This document shows, piece after piece, positions 1 through 8,055 of a DNA stretch of 64,000 bases. A program made the position numbers and the translations under genes. How positions within the stretch are numbered: the stretch's first letter is position 1; each line of letters begins with the position of its first letter. Origin of the DNA: Desulfovibrionaceae bacterium (GTDB lineage Bacteria; Desulfobacterota; Desulfovibrionia; Desulfovibrionales; Desulfovibrionaceae); the NCBI GenBank assembly GCA_009782775.1, contig WRIL01000011.1, forward strand, positions 1 to 64,000. The letters are read 5' to 3'. Below the pieces are notes generated by a model. It saw only the letters and a program-made list of their open reading frames with translations, searched no databases and was not told the DNA's origin.

Positions 1-135
1 GTACGCCGGCATAAGATGGTAGCCGTCGGTCAGCGCCGCCACCATAGCGCACACGGGCGCGAACAGGATGACCGAATAGCCTTTATAGGCTATGTAGGTC
101 AACAAGGCCAAGGAGAGAATTATGCCGATAACCAT
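1..135 (-). CDS. GntP-family permease, N-terminal fragment (cut by window start)
   Basis: Only the first 45 codons are inside the window; the gene runs off the left edge. The translation opens MVIGIILSLALLTYIAYKGY and continues with a second hydrophobic stretch ending VAALTDGYHLMPAY. This is the usual opening of the GntP family of gluconate/organic-acid:proton symporters in the inner membrane. The start at 135 is supported by GGAGG six bases upstream. It was not in the ORF track because it is truncated. The substrate cannot be told from the fragment; other IT-superfamily carriers remain possible. Confidence 0.7.
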   Translation of the reverse strand, partial: MVIGIILSLALLTYIAYKGYSVILFAPVCAMVAALTDGYHLMPAY

Positions 136-159
136 AGAATACCTCCGGGAGTGATAAGG

Positions 160-192
160 TTTAGATTATAGATTAGATTAGATTTAGATTAG
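160..192. repeat. TAGATTA-type low-complexity repeat upstream of the GntP gene
   Basis: A run of about five imperfect direct copies of TAGATT/TTAGATTA lies 25 to 57 bases upstream of the start of the leftward permease gene. It is far more AT-rich than its surroundings. It sits where the promoter or leader of that gene should be. It may be a regulator-binding array or a slippage-prone tract. Confidence 0.5.
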
Positions 193-336
193 CCACGTCG
201 AAATCTGCAATACCTCTGAGGTTCTCAGCCATTGTTCCCGATATCCCGGAGAAGCCCTCAACAAATTGAACAACCGGCGCCGCCGGACATCAGACGGCGA
301 TCATACGACTTTTATGAAATTTGCCTGGAGTAATAG

Positions 337-1053
337 CTAATTCACCACCCCGATGCAAGAGGTTTTTAGCAAATTTTCCACCCAGGCCGGAACCACTTTG
401 GTGGCCGGCCCATAATCGCTTTCCTGGAAGACTTTGGCCTGGTTGGAAGGCTCCAGGTTCAGCTCCACGGTTCTGGCCCCGCTGTGCCGGGCCATGACGC
501 AAAACTGCGCCGCCGGATAGACATTGCCGGAGGTGCCGATGGAGACGAAGATGGCGCATCTCCTCAGGGCAGCCTCTATTTCTGACATAAAAAAAGGCAC
601 CTCGCCGAACCAGACGATGTTGGGCCGGAGCGAACCGGCCGCCCCGCACTTGGGACAGGGGGTGGAGGTAAATAGATCTTCACTCCAGGGCATAACCGTA
701 GCGCACTTCCGGCAACGGACCTGCAAAAGTTCGCCGTGCATGTGCAACACGTTCCGGCTGCCCCCGCGCTCGTGCAGATCGTCAATATTTTGGGTGATGA
801 TCAGGGTTTCGCCCGGATATTCTTTTTCCAGACGGGCCAGGGCGAGGTGGGCCGCATTGGGCTGAATCGAACCGCTCAGCAAGGTGCGGCGCAGGGCGTT
901 ATGAAAGTTGTGCGACTGTTCCGGATCGCGCTCAAAACCTTCCGGGGTGACCACATCTTCCATGCGCACCTTTTGCCAGAGCCCGTCGGCATCGCGAAAG
1001 GTATCCAGGCCGCTTTCCTTGCTGATGCCAGCTCCGGTGAGAATTACCAACAT
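337..1053 (-). CDS. cobB: NAD-dependent protein deacylase, Sir2 family (CobB-like)
   Basis: 238-residue sirtuin that would remove acyl groups from protein lysines using NAD+. Visible motifs are the NAD-binding LTGAGISKESGLDTFR near the N-terminus, the catalytic TQNIDDLHE and HMHGEL, two Zn pairs (CRKC and CPKC), WFGE and the late GTSGNVYPA. The listed ORF starts at 1131, but the fold begins at the ATG at 1053, so that start is preferred. The closest relative I recall is E. coli CobB. At the place where class III sirtuins carry the YxxR acyl-selectivity pair, this protein reads HNAL, so desuccinylase preference is not supported. Divergent from the DHH gene to the right. Confidence 0.9.
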   Translation of the reverse strand: MLVILTGAGISKESGLDTFRDADGLWQKVRMEDVVTPEGFERDPEQSHNFHNALRRTLLSGSIQPNAAHLALARLEKEYPGETLIITQNIDDLHERGGSRNVLHMHGELLQVRCRKCATVMPWSEDLFTSTPCPKCGAAGSLRPNIVWFGEVPFFMSEIEAALRRCAIFVSIGTSGNVYPAAQFCVMARHSGARTVELNLEPSNQAKVFQESDYGPATKVVPAWVENLLKTSCIGVVN

Positions 1054-1178
1054 GTCAACCTGCCTTTGCCGCATCCCGGGCGGCGCCGCCAATGATTGCC
1101 CGTTCCTCTCCACGCAGGGCCGTCTCCGCATACGTGAACTATGTGCGTAACTCCGGCTTTTTGCAATATAAAAATGGG

Positions 1179-1207
1179 TTGTCTTTTTGGCGGACTCGCC
1201 TTATAAA
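1179..1207 (+). promoter_or_regulatory. Predicted sigma-70 promoter for the DHH-larE pair
   Basis: TTGTCT (1179-1184) is followed after exactly 17 bases by TATAAA (1202-1207). Transcription would begin near 1214, about 75 bases before the DHH gene. The element lies in the 237-bp divergent gap between cobB and the DHH gene, which otherwise holds nothing I can identify. Confidence 0.5.
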
Positions 1208-1290
1208 GATCAGGTCAGCGGCTTAAACCCGCCGGATTGAGCCGCGTAAACTTGAAAAAACCCTGGGCAAACCCAACAGGAGTCTTGAAT

Positions 1291-2202
1291 ATGCGTCTGG
1301 TGACCCGTTCGGATTTTGACGGCCTGGCCTGCGCTGTGTTGCTACGTTCCATTGGCCTGATTGAAGAGTACAAGTTCGCCCATCCCAAAGATTTGCAGGA
1401 CGGCCTGGTGGATGTGACGGACAACGACGTGCTGGCCAATGTGCCTTATGTGAACGGCTGCGGCATGTGGTTTGACCACCACAGCAGCGAACACGACCGT
1501 CTGGGCGTCGTGGAATTTGAGGGCAATTCCAAACTCGCCCCCAGTTGCGCCCGGGTAATCTGGGACTATTACAAAGGCCATGAAAGCTTTCCGGCAAGCT
1601 TGGACTCCATGATGGAAGCCGTGGATAAAGTGGACAGCGCCAACCTGAGCCGCGATGACATCCTTAATCCCAAAGGCTGGGTGCTCCTGGGCATGATCAT
1701 GGACCCGCGCACCGGCCTGGGCCGCTACCGCGACTATCGCATCAGCAATTACCAGCTCATGCTGGACATGATCAATTACTGCAAAGAAAAAAGCGCCGAG
1801 GAAATCCTGGAAACCGACGACGTCAAAGAGAGAACAGACCGCTATTTCGCCCACCAGAAAGACTTTGTGGCCATGTTATCCCGTTGCTCAAAAACCGACG
1901 GCAACGTGCTCATCATTGATCTGCGCGATGAGCCGGAGATTTTTTCGGGCAACCGTTTTACCGTCTATGCCCTGTACCCGGACACCAATGTCAGCGTCCA
2001 GGTCATCTGGGGACTGAAACAACAGAATGTGGTGATCACCGTGGGACACTCCATTCTCAACCGAGGCTGCACCGCGAACGTGGGTAAGCTGATGCTGGCC
2101 CATGGCGGCGGCGGGCATTTCCAGGTGGGAACCTGCCAAGTACCCACGGAAAAAGCCGCCCAGTCCATCCAGGAAATCGTCCAGGCGCTCAAGGGCACAT
2201 GA
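1291..2202 (+). CDS. DHH-family phosphoesterase
   Basis: 303-residue protein of the DHH/DHHA1 superfamily (exopolyphosphatase, nanoRNase and related phosphohydrolases). The metal-binding motifs are visible: RSDFDGLACA near the N-terminus, WFDHHSSEH in the middle, and the DHHA1 substrate motif AHGGGGHFQVG near the C-terminus. I chose ATG 1291, preceded by AGGAG, over the ORF-track start at 1237, whose extra 18 residues precede the fold. It is followed after about 50 bases by larE and is probably co-transcribed. Whether the substrate is polyphosphate, oligoribonucleotide or a cyclic dinucleotide product cannot be told. Confidence 0.85.
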   Translation: MRLVTRSDFDGLACAVLLRSIGLIEEYKFAHPKDLQDGLVDVTDNDVLANVPYVNGCGMWFDHHSSEHDRLGVVEFEGNSKLAPSCARVIWDYYKGHESFPASLDSMMEAVDKVDSANLSRDDILNPKGWVLLGMIMDPRTGLGRYRDYRISNYQLMLDMINYCKEKSAEEILETDDVKERTDRYFAHQKDFVAMLSRCSKTDGNVLIIDLRDEPEIFSGNRFTVYALYPDTNVSVQVIWGLKQQNVVITVGHSILNRGCTANVGKLMLAHGGGGHFQVGTCQVPTEKAAQSIQEIVQALKGT

Positions 2203-2254
2203 TGCCGCCGGCCCGCAGCCCCCTTTGTCTTTAGACCGGGAGAGGGGTGCGGCC

Positions 2255-3094
2255 TTGAACGCCCTTGGGAAAAAGCGACAACTCCTCACTGAATACCTGC
2301 GCGGCCTAGGGAGCGTGGCTGTGGCTTTTTCCGGGGGGACGGATTCCGCCTTTTTGCTGCAAACCGCCCATGACGCCCTGGGTGACGGGGTCATGGCCGT
2401 GACCGGCTGTTCCCCGAGCTTTCCCCAGAGGGAATTGTGGACGGCCCAGGAATTTACCAGAACCAGGGGAATACGGCATTACTTGGTGAATTCCGAGGAA
2501 CTGGCCCTGGAAGATTTTGCCAAAAACCCGCCGGATCGCTGTTACTGGTGCAAAAAGCAGCTCCTGGGCAAAATCATGGACTTGGCCGCCCAAAAAGGGG
2601 CGGTCCGGGTAGCCGAGGCCTCCAACCTGGACGACGAAAACGATTACCGCCCAGGCTTAAAGGCCGTGGCCGAAATGGGTGTGCTCAGCCCCCTGCGCCT
2701 AGCCCGCCTGGGCAAGGCGGAAATCCGCGCCCTGTCCAAAGAAATGGGGCTGCCCACCTGGAACAAGCCCGCCTTTGCCTGCCTAGCCTCCCGTTTCCCT
2801 TACGGAGAGCGCATAAGCCCGGAAGGCTTGGCCCGCGTTGACGCCGCCGAACAGTTCCTGCTGGACCAGGGGTTTGAACAGGTGCGGGTGCGCTTTCATG
2901 AACAGGGGCGTCTGGCCCGCCTGGAACTGGACGAAGACGGCCTGGACCGCCTGGCGGACGCGGCTCTGCGCCGGCGCGTTGACCTGCATCTGCGCGAGCT
3001 GGGCTTTATATACAGCGCCGTTGATCTCCGCGGCTACCTCCCCGGCAGCCTGAACGCCCTCCTGGCGGAATACCGCCAGCAAGGAAACGAATAA
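2255..3094 (+). CDS. larE: ATP-dependent sacrificial sulfur transferase LarE (probable iron-sulfur type)
   Basis: LarE adenylates a biosynthetic intermediate of the nickel-pincer nucleotide cofactor of lactate racemase and inserts sulfur into it. The PP-loop AFSGGTDSAFLL lies near the N-terminus and the family motif FACLASRFPYGERI in the middle. The ORF-track start at 2102 overlaps the DHH gene. A TTG at 2255, preceded by GAGAGGGG, gives 280 residues, about the known LarE length. Besides the Cys in FACLAS, the protein has CYWCK. Three cysteines in this arrangement are known from LarE proteins that bind a [4Fe-4S] cluster instead of sacrificing a cysteine. LarA, LarB and LarC are not in the window. 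Confidence 0.88.
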   Translation: MNALGKKRQLLTEYLRGLGSVAVAFSGGTDSAFLLQTAHDALGDGVMAVTGCSPSFPQRELWTAQEFTRTRGIRHYLVNSEELALEDFAKNPPDRCYWCKKQLLGKIMDLAAQKGAVRVAEASNLDDENDYRPGLKAVAEMGVLSPLRLARLGKAEIRALSKEMGLPTWNKPAFACLASRFPYGERISPEGLARVDAAEQFLLDQGFEQVRVRFHEQGRLARLELDEDGLDRLADAALRRRVDLHLRELGFIYSAVDLRGYLPGSLNALLAEYRQQGNE

Positions 3095-3126
3095 TGGCGG
3101 CTTAGGCTCTACTTTCTGAACCTTAT

Positions 3127-3147
3127 AAAAAATGGGGAGATTCCCCT
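3127..3147 (-). terminator. Predicted terminator for mtnA
   Basis: On the minus strand, GGGGA-ATC-TCCCC is followed by ATTTTTTAT. It lies about 60 bases past the mtnA stop, in the convergent gap between larE and mtnA. Confidence 0.5.
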
Positions 3148-3207
3148 TGAGCCTTTTGAAAACTAGAAGGAGTTCTCTCCAATACTGTCCGCCGCCCATG
3201 ACCGGCA

Positions 3208-4278
3208 TTATACGCCGATCTTCCGGCGCAACCGGCGCAGGCTCCTGGAATACGGCGGCCGGAACACCCCGTATTCGGTTATGAAGCCGCTAATCAGCCC
3301 GGCCGGGGTGACATCAAAGGCAAAATTATAGGCCGACACCCCTTCGGGGGCGATACGTCCGCCTCCCAAAAAGGTCACCTCCTGCTCAGGCCGCTCCTCC
3401 AGAGGTATGCCCGTCCCGTCGGGACAATGAAAATCAAAGGTGGAAGAAGGGGCGGCGACATAAAAAGGAACTCTAAAGCGCCTAGCCAGCAGAGCCACCC
3501 CGTAAGTGCCGATCTTGTTGGCCGTGTCGCCGTTGGCCGCGATGCGGTCCGCCCCCACCAGCGCCTTCCGCGCCAGCCCCCGGCTCAGGAGCAGGGCGCA
3601 AGCATTGTCACAGGCCAGACGCACTTCCACCCCGGCCGCCTTGAGTTCGTACGCGCTCAACCGGGCGCCCTGAAGCAGGGGGCGGGTTTCGTCGGCAATG
3701 ACCCGGATCTTCTTGCCCGCCTCCACGGCCGCGTAAATCACCCCCAGAGCCGTGCCGAAGCCGGAGGTGGCCAAAATCCCGGCATTGCAGTGGGTAAGCA
3801 CGGTATCTCCATCATCCAGCAGGGCCGCGCCATGTCCCCCCAGGCGGCGGTTGACGGAAATGTCTTCTTCCTGAATTGCCCAGGCCTCCGCCTCCCAAAC
3901 CACGATCAGGCCCGGCGGCTCCAAGCCCGGAGCGCGGCGCCAGACCTCGCGCATGCGTTCCACCGCCCGGCGCAGATTCACCGCCGTGGGCCGGACGGCA
4001 GCCAGCTTTTCCAACTGCGCATTTAACCAGGCCGGCCAGCCCGGCCCGACGACTCCCCGTTCTTCGAGTTCCAAGGCGGCCAGCCAGCAACCCCAGGCCG
4101 CGCTCACCCCTATGGCCGGAGCCCCGCGCACGGCCATATCCCGGATAGCCAAGATGAGGCCATCCACTGACCGGCAGCACAGATATTCCTCGCGCTCTGG
4201 CAGAAGGCGCTGGTCCAACAGACGCAACCGCCGCTCCGCGGGTTCAGGAATGATGGGGCAAAGCCTTCCTTGGTTCAT
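3208..4278 (-). CDS. mtnA: S-methyl-5-thioribose-1-phosphate isomerase
   Basis: 356-residue enzyme that isomerises methylthioribose-1-phosphate to methylthioribulose-1-phosphate in methionine salvage. Family motifs are visible: [18 protein letters not shown], the catalytic-cysteine segment [18 protein letters not shown] and the catalytic-aspartate segment [20 protein letters not shown] chose ATG 4278 with GAGGAG just upstream rather than the ORF start at 4329. The gene stands alone, convergent with larE; no other mtn gene is in the window. The distant relatives are eIF2B-alpha-type proteins, but the catalytic residues make the isomerase call firm. Confidence 0.93.
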   Translation of the reverse strand: MNQGRLCPIIPEPAERRLRLLDQRLLPEREEYLCCRSVDGLILAIRDMAVRGAPAIGVSAAWGCWLAALELEERGVVGPGWPAWLNAQLEKLAAVRPTAVNLRRAVERMREVWRRAPGLEPPGLIVVWEAEAWAIQEEDISVNRRLGGHGAALLDDGDTVLTHCNAGILATSGFGTALGVIYAAVEAGKKIRVIADETRPLLQGARLSAYELKAAGVEVRLACDNACALLLSRGLARKALVGADRIAANGDTANKIGTYGVALLARRFRVPFYVAAPSSTFDFHCPDGTGIPLEERPEQEVTFLGGGRIAPEGVSAYNFAFDVTPAGLISGFITEYGVFRPPYSRSLRRLRRKIGV

Positions 4279-4348
4279 TATCTCCTCGCTTGCTGGCGTC
4301 AGGATACGGTAGGGAATGCTTCTTGACAAGTCCGAAATTGCAATTATC

Positions 4349-4357
4349 TGCTATAAG
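4349..4357 (+). promoter_or_regulatory. Possible extended -10 promoter for the small heat-shock gene pair
   Basis: TGCTATAAG fits an extended -10 element about 115 bases before the first hsp20 gene. A TTGACA at 4323-4328 is too far upstream (23 bases) to be its normal -35. No convincing sigma-32 or CIRCE element is visible in the 4330-4472 leader. Confidence 0.3.
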
Positions 4358-4472
4358 TGAACCTTAAACCAGACGGCTCCGCAACTGGCAAACATGCCGG
4401 CCTGTTGTCCGGGTATGAAGGCTGAATGTGATAATTTAAAAAATTAAATATTCCAAGATACTGGAGGTCACT

Positions 4473-4883
4473 ATGGTTATTGATTTCAGTTCAATTTATG
4501 ATGTGCCCAATGATTTGGAACGTTTTTTGAATGGAGTATTCCGTAATTCTCCTCTTAATTCGCGTGGAATGGATTATCCAAGAGTAAATATCGCGGAAAA
4601 TGACGATGGGTACATCGTGGATGTCTGTCTCCCAGGAGTGGATACGGCGGAAGTTGAGCTGACGATCACGGCGCGCAACTTGATCATCAAGGGTGAACGC
4701 AAATCTCCAGAAGGGCGCTACTTTCGCCAGGAACGCGGGGCCGGCGTGTTCCAGCGGGCCATCAGGCTCAATGTGCCGGTGGACCGCGACAAAGTGACGG
4801 CCAAAAGTGAAAATGGCATTCTGCGCGTGACTCTGCCCAAGGCCGAAGAAGTCAAGCAGCGCAAGATCAGCATTACATCCTGA
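4473..4883 (+). CDS. Small heat-shock protein, Hsp20/alpha-crystallin family
   Basis: 136-residue ATP-independent holdase chaperone of the cytoplasm. The alpha-crystallin domain runs from about residue 38 to the end, with VNIAENDDGYIVDVCLPGV at its start, FQRAIRLNVPVD in the middle and the diagnostic ENGILRVTLPKAEE near the end. The N-terminal arm resembles those that drive oligomer assembly. Strong GGAGG upstream of the ATG. First of a two-gene operon; the second hsp20 starts 27 bases after its stop. Confidence 0.93.
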   Translation: MVIDFSSIYDVPNDLERFLNGVFRNSPLNSRGMDYPRVNIAENDDGYIVDVCLPGVDTAEVELTITARNLIIKGERKSPEGRYFRQERGAGVFQRAIRLNVPVDRDKVTAKSENGILRVTLPKAEEVKQRKISITS

Positions 4884-4910
4884 ATTTATCATCTTGCACA
4901 GGAGTAAAAC

Positions 4911-5261
4911 ATGAACAAAACAACCAGAAAGAGTACCGGAATCATCCCGCCCACAGACATACTGGAAATGGAGGACGGCTTCCATATCATCATGGACCTG
5001 CCTGGGGTCAGCCAGGAAAACCTGACCGTGGACATTGAGGAATCGGAATTGGCCATCAACGCGACCAGCTCATATTCGGAGGCTGGCAACGATTCCCGCA
5101 GACTGCACACCGAGTTCGGCAACCACAATTACCAGCGCAGTTTCACCCTGTCCGACATGGTGGACCGGGAGCATGTCAAGGCGGTGTTGCGCCACGGCGT
5201 CCTGCGCCTATACCTGCCCAAGGCTGAAGCCATGAAGCCCAGGCGCATAAAAATCAGTTGA
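4911..5261 (+). CDS. Small heat-shock protein, Hsp20 family (second copy)
   Basis: 116-residue alpha-crystallin-domain protein, diverged from its neighbour. It shows DILEMEDGFHIIMDLPGV, QRSFTLSDMVDREHVKA and RHGVLRLYLPKAEA, and ends in an RRIKIS tail close to the C-terminal I-x-I anchor. It has a shorter N-terminal arm than the first copy. Paired, diverged sHsps commonly co-assemble (an IbpA/IbpB-like arrangement); that is an inference here. AGGAG precedes the start. The 245 bases after it hold no gene and form the leader of the RRM gene. Confidence 0.92.
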   Translation: MNKTTRKSTGIIPPTDILEMEDGFHIIMDLPGVSQENLTVDIEESELAINATSSYSEAGNDSRRLHTEFGNHNYQRSFTLSDMVDREHVKAVLRHGVLRLYLPKAEAMKPRRIKIS

Positions 5262-5506
5262 AAAAACACACGCCAGCCCCGTTTTAGCGTAAACCCGCGC
5301 AACAAGACTGAGGTTACTGGAAAAGCGGGCTGGGCGCGGGGGTGAAAAAAATTCATGGAGATATGCCCTATTTTTTCCTTGACTATTGACGTAGGCAAAT
5401 AAATCAGGCATTTGCCCAAAAGAGGATCGCACGCTGCGTTGGTCATTTGTGACACCGGCATATCAGCTGCGGAGGTTGAACAATTTCTTTGCGAGGTTTT
5501 TTATTT

Positions 5507-5770
5507 ATGTCCAAGTCTCTCTATGTGGGCAATCTGCCCTGGTCCGCCACAAAAGAAGAAGTACAGAACCTGTTTGAAGCCCACGGTAGTGTGCTTTCGG
5601 TAAAACTCGTCAGCGACCGTGAAACCGGTCGCGCCCGCGGCTTCGGTTTTGTGGAAATGGAAGATCCTGACGCCGCCAAGGCCATTCAGGAACTGGACGG
5701 CGCCAGCTTCGGCGGACGCACCCTGCGGGTGAATGAAGCCCAGCCCAAGGCTCCTCGCCAGCAGTTTTAA
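5507..5770 (+). CDS. RRM-domain RNA-binding protein
   Basis: 87 residues made almost wholly of one RNA-recognition motif. RNP2 is LYVGNLPW at the N-terminus and RNP1 is RGFGFVEM in the middle. The C-terminal tail is short. Single-RRM proteins of this type in delta-proteobacteria and cyanobacteria bind RNA and are often cold- or stress-induced. The ORF track begins at a TTG (5489); I prefer ATG 5507, where the domain begins, with GAGG 11 bases upstream. The 245-base AT-containing leader before it may be regulatory. A strong terminator follows the stop. Confidence 0.92.
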   Translation: MSKSLYVGNLPWSATKEEVQNLFEAHGSVLSVKLVSDRETGRARGFGFVEMEDPDAAKAIQELDGASFGGRTLRVNEAQPKAPRQQF

Positions 5771-5790
5771 CTTATGGCTTTATGAAAAAA

Positions 5791-5824
5791 AGACAGACCC
5801 CGCCCCGGTGGGGTCTGTCTTTTT
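5791..5824. terminator. Rho-independent terminator after the RRM gene
   Basis: A perfect 11-bp stem AGACAGACCCC/GGGGTCTGTCT with an 8-base loop is followed by TTTTT and preceded by a run of A, so it could work on both strands. It ends the RRM transcript just before the lipoprotein gene. Confidence 0.9.
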
Positions 5825-5838
5825 ACAGGAATTGCAAA

Positions 5839-6183
5839 ATGCTGAAAAGCCTCCTCTTGATTGGCGCGGCCCTGCTCATGTTGCCGGGTTGCTCTTCAAT
5901 ATTTACGGATGACGTCATGGTCAATAAGGAAGAGCGCGGCGCTTCCTTCAGCGTGCGTCGGGGCGTGGTGCTGAACGTCCGCGACATCTACGTCCCTTCA
6001 GGTCCACGGGCCGGCAGGGGCGCAAACCCCGTGCAGGAGGCGAATTTCCTGGAGATAACCATTCTTCTGGAAAGCGGTGAGGAAATCATATCGCAACGCG
6101 AGGCTGACGATTTCTTCAAAAAAGGGGATCGGGTGCGCGTACTGACCGACCAAAACAACCATTTACGCGTCCAGCACGAATAA
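5839..6183 (+). CDS. Small outer-membrane-type lipoprotein, function unknown
   Basis: 114-residue exported protein. The ORF-track start at 5782 lies in the terminator, so I place the start at ATG 5839, with AGGA upstream. A lipoprotein signal follows: hydrophobic LLLIGAALLML then the lipobox LPGC, giving a lipid-anchored Cys at about residue 18. The mature part has a beta-rich look (FSVRRGVVLNVRDIYV, LEITILLESGEE, KGDRVRVLTD). This resembles the SlyB/Pcp-type glycine-zipper-adjacent beta domain, but without a glycine zipper. No function is assigned. It lies between a terminator and the PerR-type gene and looks monocistronic. Confidence 0.75.
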   Translation: MLKSLLLIGAALLMLPGCSSIFTDDVMVNKEERGASFSVRRGVVLNVRDIYVPSGPRAGRGANPVQEANFLEITILLESGEEIISQREADDFFKKGDRVRVLTDQNNHLRVQHE

Positions 6184-6225
6184 TCCCGAAAAATAAAAAT
6201 TCCTTGCCAAATTTTCACTCGCCTA

Positions 6226-6270
6226 TTGATCTTAATTTTATTTTATATTAATATCAGTAATAATTATCAG
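6226..6270 (+). promoter_or_regulatory. Promoter and possible Fur/PerR-type operator for the regulator gene
   Basis: TTGATC (6226-6231), 17 bases, then TAATAT (6249-6254) makes a good sigma-70 promoter. Directly over the predicted start point is TATCAG-TAATAAT-TATCAG, an AT-rich repeat that contains the ATTATCA half found in Fur/PerR boxes. Autoregulation is an inference. Confidence 0.45.
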
Positions 6271-6367
6271 ATTAGATAAGAAAATAAAAAACTATTTCAT
6301 GAAAGCCCGCTTGGTTTTTTTAGATATTTAACTTGGCGAGCCGTTTATGCATTTATTAGGAGAAGCC

Positions 6368-6751
6368 ATGCAAAACACCAGAATGACCAAGCAGAGGGCT
6401 ACTATCCTGGATGAGCTACGCAAAGTCACCTCCCATCCCACAGCGGATGAAATATATGGCATGGTGCGCTGTAAAATGCCGCACATCAGCCTGGGCACGG
6501 TTTATCGCAACCTTGAACTCCTTACCGAGAACAAGGAAGTGCAAAAATTGGAATACGCGGGCTTCCAGAAGCGCTTTGACGGGAATACGCGCCCCCACGC
6601 CCATGTGCGTTGCGAACGTTGTGGCCGGGTGGCCGATGTTTACGGCCATCTGCCGGAACCTCAAATGCCGGAAGGCATGGAGGCCCCAGGTTTTACCATT
6701 CTCACGGTCCGCATGGAATTCCTGGGGCTGTGCGCCCAGTGCGGCCAGTAG
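6368..6751 (+). CDS. Fur-family transcriptional regulator, PerR-like
   Basis: 127-residue metal-sensing repressor. An N-terminal winged helix (MTKQRATILDELRK, then SLGTVYRNLELL as recognition region) is followed by a C-terminal dimerisation domain. That domain carries two structural-zinc CxxC pairs (CERCG and CAQCG) and the HAHVRC segment. Short Fur-family proteins with both CxxC pairs are usually PerR (peroxide sensing), though Fur or Zur cannot be ruled out. ATG 6368 with AGGAG is chosen over 6347. An AT-rich promoter with a box-like element lies upstream. Convergent with hemL, only 6 bases apart. Confidence 0.88.
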   Translation: MQNTRMTKQRATILDELRKVTSHPTADEIYGMVRCKMPHISLGTVYRNLELLTENKEVQKLEYAGFQKRFDGNTRPHAHVRCERCGRVADVYGHLPEPQMPEGMEAPGFTILTVRMEFLGLCAQCGQ

Positions 6752-6757
6752 CCTGCC

Positions 6758-8035
6758 TTATTTGCGCGGTTCCCAAGAGCGCAGAGCCTCCAGGGCGCGG
6801 CTGAAATCCTCCTCCTTATGCGCGAAAGAAACCATGGCCGCCTCAAAGCATGAAGGAGCCAGGTAAACGCCGCATCCCCGCATATGCTTGTACAGGTTGG
6901 TATAAAGCGCCGCATCCGCGCTTTGGGCGGAGGCGAAATCCAGCACCTTCCGGCCGGTAAAGAAAATGGTGAACATGCTGGCCAGACGGTTTATGCGCGC
7001 CTCCACTCCCTTGGCCGCGAAAATTTTTTCCATCTCCCGGCAGAATTCCTCCACCCTGGCGGCCAGAGCCGCATAATCCGAGACCCGCAGAGCCTCCAGA
7101 GCGGCCAGCCCGGCAGCCATGGCCACCGGGTTGCCGGAAAGAGTGCCTGCCTGATATACCGAGCCTTCAGGGGCTATGCGGGCCATAATCTCGCGTCTGC
7201 CTCCATAGGCCCCCACCGGCATGCCGGCGCCGATGATTTTCCCCAGGGTTGTCAGATCCGGCTTCACACCGTAATATCCCTGGGCGCAATTGTAGGAGAC
7301 CCTGAACCCGGTAATAACCTCATCAAAAACCAACAGGGCGCCGTAACGATCGCAGATGGCGCGCAGGGCCTCCAAAAAACCCGGTTCAGGAAGCACCAGT
7401 CCCATATTGCCGGCCGCCGGCTCCACGAAAATAGCGGCAATCTCCTCCCCCTGCCGGCGGAAAAGTTCCTCCACCGCCGGGGTATCGTTATAAGGGGCGA
7501 TGAGCGTATCCTCAACCACCGAAGGCGGGACTCCTGGAGTGCCGGGCAGGGAGAGGGTGGCGACTCCGGATCCGGCCCTGGCCAGGAAGGCGTCTCCGTG
7601 ACCGTGATAACCTCCGTCAAATTTGACCAGCCGGTTGCGTCCGGTAAAAGCCCTGGCCAAGCGCAGGGCGCTCATGGTCGCCTCGGTGCCGGAACTTACC
7701 ATGCGGATCATTTCCATAGCGGGCAAAGCCGCGCAGACGACCTCAGCCAGACGCACCTCCGCCTCGCAAGGCGCTCCGAAGCTGCTTCCGCGCTCTGCCG
7801 CTTCCACGATCGCCCGCAACACCCCTGGATGGGCATGCCCCAGGATCAACGGCCCCCAGGACTGCACAAAATCAATATATTCCACCCCATCCGCCGTGGT
7901 GATCCGGCTGCCACTACCCCGGACAATGAACAAAGGAACGCTGTCCACCGCCAGGCAGGCGCGCACCGGACTGTTCACCCCGCCTGGGATATACTTCCGG
8001 GCCAGGTCGAACAATTCCTCTGAGCGTTTTTCCAT
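6758..8035 (-). CDS. hemL: Glutamate-1-semialdehyde 2,1-aminomutase
   Basis: 425-residue PLP enzyme converting glutamate-1-semialdehyde to 5-aminolevulinate, the last step of the C5 route to tetrapyrroles. The N-terminal [12 protein letters not shown] and the PLP-lysine segment [18 protein letters not shown] are diagnostic; [14 protein letters not shown] and FDEVITGFR are also present. Start at ATG 8035 with GAGAGGA just upstream. Followed by gpsA in the same direction order (gpsA upstream, 20 bases). Fits functionally with the ahbB siroheme decarboxylase two genes away. Confidence 0.96.
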   Translation of the reverse strand: MEKRSEELFDLARKYIPGGVNSPVRACLAVDSVPLFIVRGSGSRITTADGVEYIDFVQSWGPLILGHAHPGVLRAIVEAAERGSSFGAPCEAEVRLAEVVCAALPAMEMIRMVSSGTEATMSALRLARAFTGRNRLVKFDGGYHGHGDAFLARAGSGVATLSLPGTPGVPPSVVEDTLIAPYNDTPAVEELFRRQGEEIAAIFVEPAAGNMGLVLPEPGFLEALRAICDRYGALLVFDEVITGFRVSYNCAQGYYGVKPDLTTLGKIIGAGMPVGAYGGRREIMARIAPEGSVYQAGTLSGNPVAMAAGLAALEALRVSDYAALAARVEEFCREMEKIFAAKGVEARINRLASMFTIFFTGRKVLDFASAQSADAALYTNLYKHMRGCGVYLAPSCFEAAMVSFAHKEEDFSRALEALRSWEPRK

Positions 8036-8055
8036 AATTCCTCTCTTTACCAAGA

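Noticed and set aside
4323-4357. TTGACA ... TATAAG as a standard promoter for hsp20
   Set aside because: The spacing is 23 bases, too long for sigma-70; kept only as a possible extended -10.
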